Shown here piece after piece: positions 31,001 through 40,000 of a stretch of 64,000 bases of DNA (position 1 is the stretch's first letter; every line of letters begins with the position of its first letter). The stretch lies in the NCBI RefSeq assembly GCF_037975245.1, contig NC_092574.1:20146213-20210212 (forward strand), written 5' to 3'. The notes below the pieces were generated by a model. That model was not told the DNA's origin. It ran no database searches and worked only from the letters and a program-made list of their open reading frames with translations. The stretch is from Apostichopus japonicus (Eukaryota > Echinodermata > Holothuroidea > Aspidochirotida > Stichopodidae). The position numbers and the translations under genes were made by a program.

Positions 31001-34000
31001 GTTTGCTACTTTTGTAGTAAAAACACTTCAAAGTTTAGCGAATATATGCATCGTCAAAATTGTTTCAAAACATTGTCATATCTTGAGAGCCATTTGGTGA
31101 TTGATAATATCAGATGTTATCCTTTGTATGCTTCAAAAACTACTTTTCTCTTTCTTTTTGCAGAATTTGTTGCTGTTGCTAAGCAACTATTTAAGATGAC
31201 CCTAAATGAGACTAACCTGGGAAGCTTGTCAATGAAGAGCCACGATGCAGTAGACTTTGCCACATCTCCGACAATTAACCAGCAGGTGCGGTCTTGAGAA
31301 AATTCTAGCTTTCAGAAGTTTTCATTTTGTTTTTTATTCCCCTTTTATCATTGGGATAGAAGGGACATCAACATTTTTCAAAAAGGTATTCAAATTATGG
31401 TAAATTAATCTTCCTTAATTTCAAACTTTGGGCTCTTGATTTTAAGTTTTTTCATGACTTGGTGATGTTTGTGGTGATGTATTAATTCGTATAGTACAAA
31501 CAAGAATAAAGAACATTGCATTCTTTCATTTAATCTCAAGGGTCTTATTTCTGAGACTTGAGATAACGACCTAAACACAATTTCGATTTATTGCCAAATT
31601 GTTCCCCAGCCGCATTGTTACGTACTGTAAACATCAAGCCTTGATGGATCAAGTTTTTTAAATTTATTTTGTCGCATCGAAAAAAATAGAGAGAGCAAAA
31701 ACTGTCAACAAACTGCGAAAGGCATGTGTGGGTTAAATGTTTAAAAAGTTAAGAGGTCCTGACATTTTTATCATGATAACAGGATCTTCTTCCTGTGGCT
31801 ATAACTGAGAGGTAAACACATGGATAAAACATGTAGGGTATGTAAACAGAAAAGACAGACACTTCAATTAGAATCTGATCAATTTCAGATCTTTCTTATA
31901 CAAGATAACAATTGTATAAATATACAAATTGCAATTTATCACAGATTTTGCTGATAATGTATGCTCGGTTCATGACCGGTTATAAACTGAAAGCTAACAG
32001 GCAGTGGCGGCGGAACCGGGGGGGCTTGGGGGGGCTCAGCCCCCCCAATGAAAAAGTTGAGGGGGCAAATGCATGATAAGCCCCCCCAATATTTACCAAG
32101 ACTCCGAAACGTGCATCTGCCCATTTTTCAATGCATACTTGTCAATCTGTTCGATGCACACGTATACTATATAGGTGTAATAATTTTAGTAATTGCTGGG
32201 GGACCCTCGGCCCGTCCCCTGGCTATAGGCCACATTGTCACCCCAACCGCGTCTTCACGCCCCGTGAAAAGTGGAAGCAGTGAGTGTGAGTACCAGTAAG
32301 CGTAACACAACTTCGTCTTAGGCCAATGACTTGCCTCATTTCAGCCAGTTCTCCAACATCCCCTTGCTTAGTGGCGGAGCGTCCATATATACAGTCAGGG
32401 GGCGGATGCCCCCCCCCCCTGACAGACTCAAATGGACCGCTGGTCCGACAAAATGGCGACGACACCTATTTATTCTCCGTTTATCTGCACATTAGCAAGG
32501 CCTGGAAAGGGTCATTTCCTGCAATCTAGGGAGTATCTTTACTCAAAATTTTTCTGTACGCTCCGCGCCAACCTGTGGTGGCGCTCCGCTTAGATAGTGT
32601 CGAAAGCGCCCCTACAGACCATTCTTGCCCCCCCGACCAATACCCCTAGCTCCGCCACTGTCCTTACTACACTCAAAAACGTCTTTGCGAGTACACTACG
32701 AGTATAATAGCTACTCTCTTAAAACACCATCGAATATACAAATTACAATGTTTTTACAGACTTTTACGTGCAATCTGAGAAATTGCAGACTTGAGACCCA
32801 TATTTTAGGGCTAGGTATTCACAGCATAAAACACACGGGAAGTGCCGTTTCCGGCCATCTGGGGGTTTGAAATAACCCAAAATTTTCTTGTACGCTCCGC
32901 GCCAACCGATGGTGGCGCTCCGCTTAGATATTCTCCACACATTAGCCCCCCCAATAATTTTTCCGTTCCGCCGCGCCTGCTAACAGGCAGTGTTTAGTAT
33001 CTCATGCAACAGCAAGTAATACATACAGTTTATCTGTTTCTTTACGAAAAGGTTGTGTTAGATCATGGGTGGGCATGGAATTCAACTGGTGGGCTACAGT
33101 GAAATTTTTGTATCTACTCCTGTGACATAATGGGCACTAAATGAACAGACTGCTCCACATGTTGTTTAATGTGTTATGTGGAGATATCCTGTCGCGTGTA
33201 GGTCCTATAAACATACTCCCCATAGGATACACTTTTCATGTTTTCCTTGCTGTTAGGTTCAGTGGGCGGCGTAGATAAGATCTTTCGAACCCTCTCAAAG
33301 GCGGCAAATAATTTGCCGACGGGCCACACCTTATCCACCCTTAGTCGTAGGGGGTACAGTGAGAAGCAATTGAGATAAAATCTGTTTGTTGTAAGCAAAT
33401 CATGAAACAGTTTCTTTCGTTTAAAAATAAAACATGCTAAACTGTGACTTCCTTTTAATCCTATCAGATGCCTTACATGTCAGGAGTAGTAACCATACCC
33501 GTAGCAGAATTAGAATCTCTGAAGCGAGAGAGAGATAATGCCGTACTAGATGCCAGGAAGTGTAGGGTATGATTTTTCACTTTCAAGGAATCGTTTGAGT
33601 TCACATATGTAATTGGAAAAGATGACTCAAGTACACTACCACTTCATAGCAACATCTCTTTGTGGAGAAGTAATTTACCTTTTAGTTTTAGCCAGTTTGA
33701 TCATCTTCTGGTCGTTACCACCAGATATATGAAAACCGAACAAACACCTAGATTCTGTCCATATCTAGCTGTGTTGAGGACGGCAACAGTTACACAATTA
33801 TGGCCATTTGCTGCAAAATGCTATTTGCTCAAAACCCTACTCACAAGAATCAAGTTTTCACTGGCATTTACCTGAATAACAACACACATCAGTTTACTGT
33901 TCAGGCTTTTGAGAGCAACGCAATAGTATTTGCTGATAATAAGCAGTAATACAGGGCTTATGTTAGGTACAGATATCATGTTGATTTTTAACCAACTTAT

Positions 34001-37000
34001 CTTGTTATTTATCTTCTTAATGTCTCTTGGCAAATTTGGCAGAAGATTTTGAGTGCCTTATATTCTTTCCTACTGGCAAATGGCACACTCCAATGGCATT
34101 TAGCGATTAAATGAACCACATTACAAGGCCTGATCGATTTCACTAATAATTTTCTCAAAATTTCTATTCGCGTCGTGGTCAGGGGGCATTGTGGTCAAGT
34201 GGGTAAGGCAGTAGACTTGTGATCTAAGGATTGCTGGTTCGAGTCCTGACCAGATCATTACGTTGTGTCCTTGGGCAAGGTACTTTATCTCCATTGCCTC
34301 TCTTCACCCAGGTGTATAAATGGGGACTTGCGAGGTAACTTGTAAATATAGTTGTGTGCACCGGTTTGTGGCTGCACCTAATGGGAAGTACCCGGGAGAC
34401 ACATGGTTGTGATGCACTGTGGTGCCCCAGGAGAGATTGATTGAATTGTCATGCACTTTGGTGTGTGGGTGTGACAAGTTACCAATGACCAAGGTTAAGT
34501 TATAAAGTCATGTGAGAGGGCCTTGGCCTTGAACAAGACTGTAAACCTTCAACTTATAACTCATGTTCTGTTGTGGTTCGTTGTTTGATATCAAACAAGT
34601 GACATCAAGTTAAACCAAAGAGATCAGCTAGGGTTTTCTATCAGTCATCATCATCAAACTTGTTGTCCCGATTGAGGCCCACTGTACACTCTCTTGTGCC
34701 CAAGACGGCATCAGGTCCCACCATTCTCAATTTTCTGGTATGACTGGCGAGTGTCCCAACAAATTTAACATATTAGGAAACAAAAATTGTACTCATGGGT
34801 GAGTTGTAGGTAGAGGATATTATTTAAGTCATCATTAAGTGGAACTGTTGGCATTTTAGTTGTGAATTTATTTGTTTGAAATAAACAGAGCATTCTACAG
34901 GAAAGAGAAAGGTCATTCAATAGAGCTGAGGAGGAACTCCTGAGAGTCAGAAAGGTGAGCTTCTTTACAAACATCACGATAGTCGATACTGTCTGCTAAT
35001 TTCTAGATTGCTCGGTAGACAGCTATCGTTGAGTTGCTTCACGGGGTTTTGCATTGTTCTAAAAGACAAACAGGTTCAAAATAAAAATAAAATAAAACTG
35101 TTAGCAAACTGCTTATCCACTAGAGAGCCTGTGTAGGAGAATGTGTAAAAGTAAGTTGGCCTGATCCTAGCAGGATCTTCTTCAAAGGCTAAATGACAAG
35201 TAACAGTAACAGACGGGACAAAAACACGCACAGAATACAGACAGGTTAATGAGCATGGTAAAACACAAAGAGATAGATGTAAGGGGATTAGTAGACAAGG
35301 GATGGAGAGAAGAAAGAAAGAAACCGACATGGAAAGAGGAGAGGTAGGAGATAAACAGTGGAGGGACAAAAAGGTTGGCAGAAGTGAGGAGGGTGAGGGA
35401 GAGGTGACAATGTATTGGCCAAAGTTATTTCCTTTTACCCACTCGCATGAGTGCAAGAGCAACTCTTTGAACAGGTCGACTCTGACAAAAAACAATAATG
35501 TAGCGAAATTTCGCTGATGTAGTTGTTTGGTTTATCTTGATTGCTTCCTATGTTTATACTTTTAATAGTTCATGACCGAAGCAAGTTTGCAACGATTTAT
35601 ATGAGCTGGAAAAGAAAATAAACATAAAAAACGGGTGGATCATTGCCGAGATTGTAATCCATCCTATAAAAAGGAAGGAACCATAGATAATTTTAGGGTT
35701 TCATTTAGCCTTCAGAATCATGTTGAGAGGTTTTTCCTAGCTACAGATCTTCTTTCATTCTGATGTGAGCAAATAAAAAGCAAGGTACTGTGCCAATGTA
35801 TGCAATGTTATTGTGGTTTGCGACATCATGGTGATGTTACTGCAACTGTCAAACACGACAGACCCCTTGTATGAAATACTGCCGAAGGTAAACGAGAGGT
35901 TAACGAAACTCAGACCTTCACTTTCAATTTATTGTTAGGACAAACATGTTTATTATTACTAGTGCAATTTGGTTTCGATTCTTCAGATATTTCATAAATA
36001 AGCCGTTTTATATAAAGCAAAATCATTTAATCCCAGTTGTAGTATAAATTATGTCAAGTACCAGCTCAAACAAAATTGAGTTGTGAAATATTTCCGGAGA
36101 TGTATTTTAAGCCATCTGTTAAGTTTCATCAATGCTTCAAAGTCGTCATTTAAACAGTTGACATTGCTCGTTAAGATAATTAAAAATTATTTGTTGTTAT
36201 AAATTTGTCAATTTAATGATTGTGGATACCTGAACTGCCACTAGAGCCTGAACCACTAGATGTAATGACATGTTTATATCCCAATTGTTTCTTTAAATAG
36301 TCGATCCGATAGATACAAATTATACCTCGTTCACTAGATATTTGCAGTTTTTTCTTCTTTTTTTTGTTAGTTTCTCTTGATTATTTCAATGAACATTGTA
36401 ATCAGTAGTGCATGAGAATGACTAAAATGGGTGGAGTAAAATAATGATTTCAACTTATAATCCTCCTTTTACATGATTACGAATGTATTGAACGGCAGTC
36501 ACTTTCTAATCTACAATTTTCATAACGGAGAGAGGTGATGTTGATATTCCGATTGTTATTTCTAAGGATGCCCAGGGTGCCATACATGAAAGTAGAGCCT
36601 TAAAGAGCAGAGTGCATCTCGCAGAGGCCGCTCAAAAAGAGGCCAGAAATATGGAAATGGATTATGAGGAGGTGATGCGTCTGTTAGAGGGGGAAGTCGC
36701 AGACCTGAGGGAGCAGTTGAAAGAGAGACCTCTACCAAAGAAGGTAAGTCATATAGGTTAGCCTGGTATCACCCTTAATCTAAGTTTAGGAACCTCTGGT
36801 TCTGGAAAAAAAATATACTACTACTGTATGACATGATGGAAACTCCTAGCTACACTGCCATACACCGTACTGTTGAGGATGTAGAATTAATGGTGTGAAG
36901 ATTAGTTACATTTCCTTGCTTTGGAAGTCCTTTAACTAAGTTTAAAAAATAAATTTCCCCCCTCATGACCCTTCCTTTCAAAATCTGATTTGTTATTCAG

Positions 37001-40000
37001 AGCTTGGTTTGCTGCTTTAAGCCATGCAGTACCTGGTTTGCTGCTCTGAGCAACTCAGTATCTGGTTTGCTGCTCTGAGCAATTCAGTATCTGGTTTGCT
37101 GTTCTGAGCAATTCAGTATCTGGTTTGCTGCTCTGAGCAATTCAGTATCTGGTTTGCTGCCCTGCGCCATACAGTGAATAGCTGATTGTTAATAGTGTTT
37201 CTTCTCCCTTTGACTAGTGTTCCAAAGAATTGTAGAGCAGAAGTGATAAGGGTTTCCATCATTCCTGCTCACATGACTACCACCAATCTATATGACACAA
37301 CTACTCCTGACATCTGATCATGTATTTGCAAGAAACTGATTCCATCATTAGACACAATATGAGATATCCACACTTTTATACTCAGCTAAAAGCCAACAAG
37401 TCAACACGTATTTCTCACTAAGAAACATCTTTCCATGTCGAACCCCATTGGAAGGGTTGAATTTCAGCATTGTCTTTCTCTTGGATGTGGTAGTCAGGGC
37501 AACTGTGATGCTATCAGTAACATAACACTCATTTCATCCGTGTCCATACAGGAGCCAACTGAGAGCATAGAGGATCTTCGAAAGAGACTAGCAGTATTGG
37601 GAGGGGAACTCCGGAAGTCAGACACAAGCAAGAAAACCTTTGAAGTAGCTACCGAGAGATTACTTCAGTTTGCAGAGGTAAAGACAGCACCTTTGTCATC
37701 GTATCCATGTTTTTATCCCGGCTTTTTCGTTGATCTTTGTAAATTTTGGATTCTATTTAACGCTACTAAACTTCTAGGACAAAGTTGCTCATGTGCTGCA
37801 CTAGACTGTCAGGTTTCATTTCAAATAATCAAAAAAGGTAAAAAACTTTGAAACATTCCAATTCCTTTCTGCGTGTGACTTCTATTGAACAGAAAAGTGT
37901 ATGGGTGACAAAGGTTGTAAAATTGAGTAGGTGTGGGAGGAGGAGGAGGAGGAGGAGGAGGAGGAGGAGGAGGAGGAGGGGGGCTTGAAAAGAGTTTTAA
38001 TATGGTGGCTAGTTAACTGTGGACTTGAAGGCAAGAAGTGGATAATTAGTTTGAATAATTACAATCTAAGTTGAGTATTATTTGTTAAATTTGCTGGATC
38101 AGCAGACCAGATACATAATAGCAGCATAATTTGTTTAATTGGAATAGTTTTATACCACATTTTCAGTTGATAGTATATTTTTCAACATGAACTCGCTCTG
38201 CTAAAGTTTCCATCTGCAAATGGCAAAAAAAGGAGAGAAAAAAAGATAAACATTTTCACATTTGAAATGTACAAAAAGGTTCATATTTAGCACATTTTAT
38301 TCAAAGCTTGTTGAATTCTTTAGAAACATTACATTGGACAAGCTTTGTCAAACAGCTATTATGAATTGTTTTCACAGGTATTTTTTGAGTAGTTATAAGA
38401 AAATTCATCGCAGCAAAATATTGTCAGGCAGCTCATATTGTTTTTGCTTTTATTTCAAAATACTTTAATAAGAAGTTTAGCAACTTTTTGAGATACTGCT
38501 GTCTTGTTTCCACTTCAGTTTATCCATGACTATGCTGTAGATGGTCTCCATGGTTACCACCAAGGGTAAGTGTGCACTTAGAAATGTAATATAAATATGA
38601 TTAAATTGTAACCTCCAAGTTAAAATGATCAATGACAAGAAAAACTGACAAGAAACTGTTCACTTCCAAACATTAATGTTGTGTGAATTTGTTCTTCGGT
38701 GTTTGACGAGAGTTGTGTTTCACAAAGATCTCTGTTATACAAGCCAAGGAAAAGTAACTGGTAGGTGCAATCTTGGCACTGCTCCCTGCAGTGTGTTAGG
38801 TTGCATTCTGGGTAACCAATTATGCACTTCTTCCAATACAGGGCCAAAGGAGAGACAGCTCGCCGAGGACAGAATGGGGTTTACTATCCTCCTAGTTATC
38901 TTGCCAGACACCGGAAGAAAGGACAGGTAGACCTCTCGGCTGAGGCCAAGGATGTCGTGAAAGCAGTCAAGGCTCTGATTGAAGTGGAACGTAAGCATGC
39001 CGTAACACTGACACTAAAAACATATACAATGACACCCCATCAAAGCAGACACATGACGAGTGTAATTCATCGTGAGGTTAATGGTACAACTGTGTACTGC
39101 AGTCTATATGAAAGTTGCAGTTTCATTTATTCAGCTATTCATTTTGCTGATCATCAAGATATCCGGGGTTGATGGCACCGTAATAAGCACTTAATGTTTT
39201 ATCTGAATTTTGTTTATAAAAATAAAAAAAAAACATTTCATTTAAAGGCGGGGTCTTCTTCAGAGCTTTAATAAAATTGAACTCTGCAGTTCAAAGGAAA
39301 ATTTGTTAATGTTTATGTAAAAGATGAACTTGATAGCTGTGAAGTTAGAAGAATTCAGTTTCCTACTTGTTAGATGCATTTTTCAGAATATCCATATGCA
39401 CATGTTCATTGTGATGTAACAAACCCAAAGTGACATGTGGAACTGTATGTAATCCAATGTCAAAACAATAAATGTAAACTTTTGTGTTTTCAATATTCAT
39501 TTATGACATCACTCCTGCTTCTTTCAAGTTGACTTTTGGCACGAAACATATCAATTTGAAATGAAGATGTCCCAAAAGACATGTAAAACTTAAATCAAAT
39601 TTGTCACTAAGATGTGTAAATTTGATTCTTCTCTTACAGGAAACATTCCATTAATGGAAACTCAAGCTTTGTAGCTATTATTTTAAATCATTTTACACTG
39701 TCTTTGCAGCTTTACCTTATGGCTGGGAGGAGACTTACACAAAGGATGGATCAAGATTTTTTACAAAGTGAGTTTGAATTTTTTATTTTTAACAAATAGC
39801 ACCCATTTTTTGTGTCAATTTGTTATTTTGCCACCACGATACTAATTACCATTCCATATATGAAAAAGTTTGTTGACCAGGAAAATGGAAATTGTCCATC
39901 AATCCACATTCAACTTTGAAATTTTAACACCCTCATATTAACCATGGGGCATGTCATTCAGAGCTAATTTCATATTGAGTATGCCTACTTCTCTTTATAC

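Noticed and set aside
31745-31830. Third copy of the palindrome-associated repeat
   Set aside because: Only short stretches agree (CCTGAC, CAGGATCTTCTTC); too diverged to call with confidence.
34182-34260. Functional tRNA gene
   Set aside because: A and B boxes are present, but the acceptor stem does not pair well and a SINE body follows directly.
35076-35495. 139-codon minus-strand frame rich in Ser, Pro and Leu
   Set aside because: It lies opposite a purine-rich stretch and a repeat copy; low complexity and no conserved motif.
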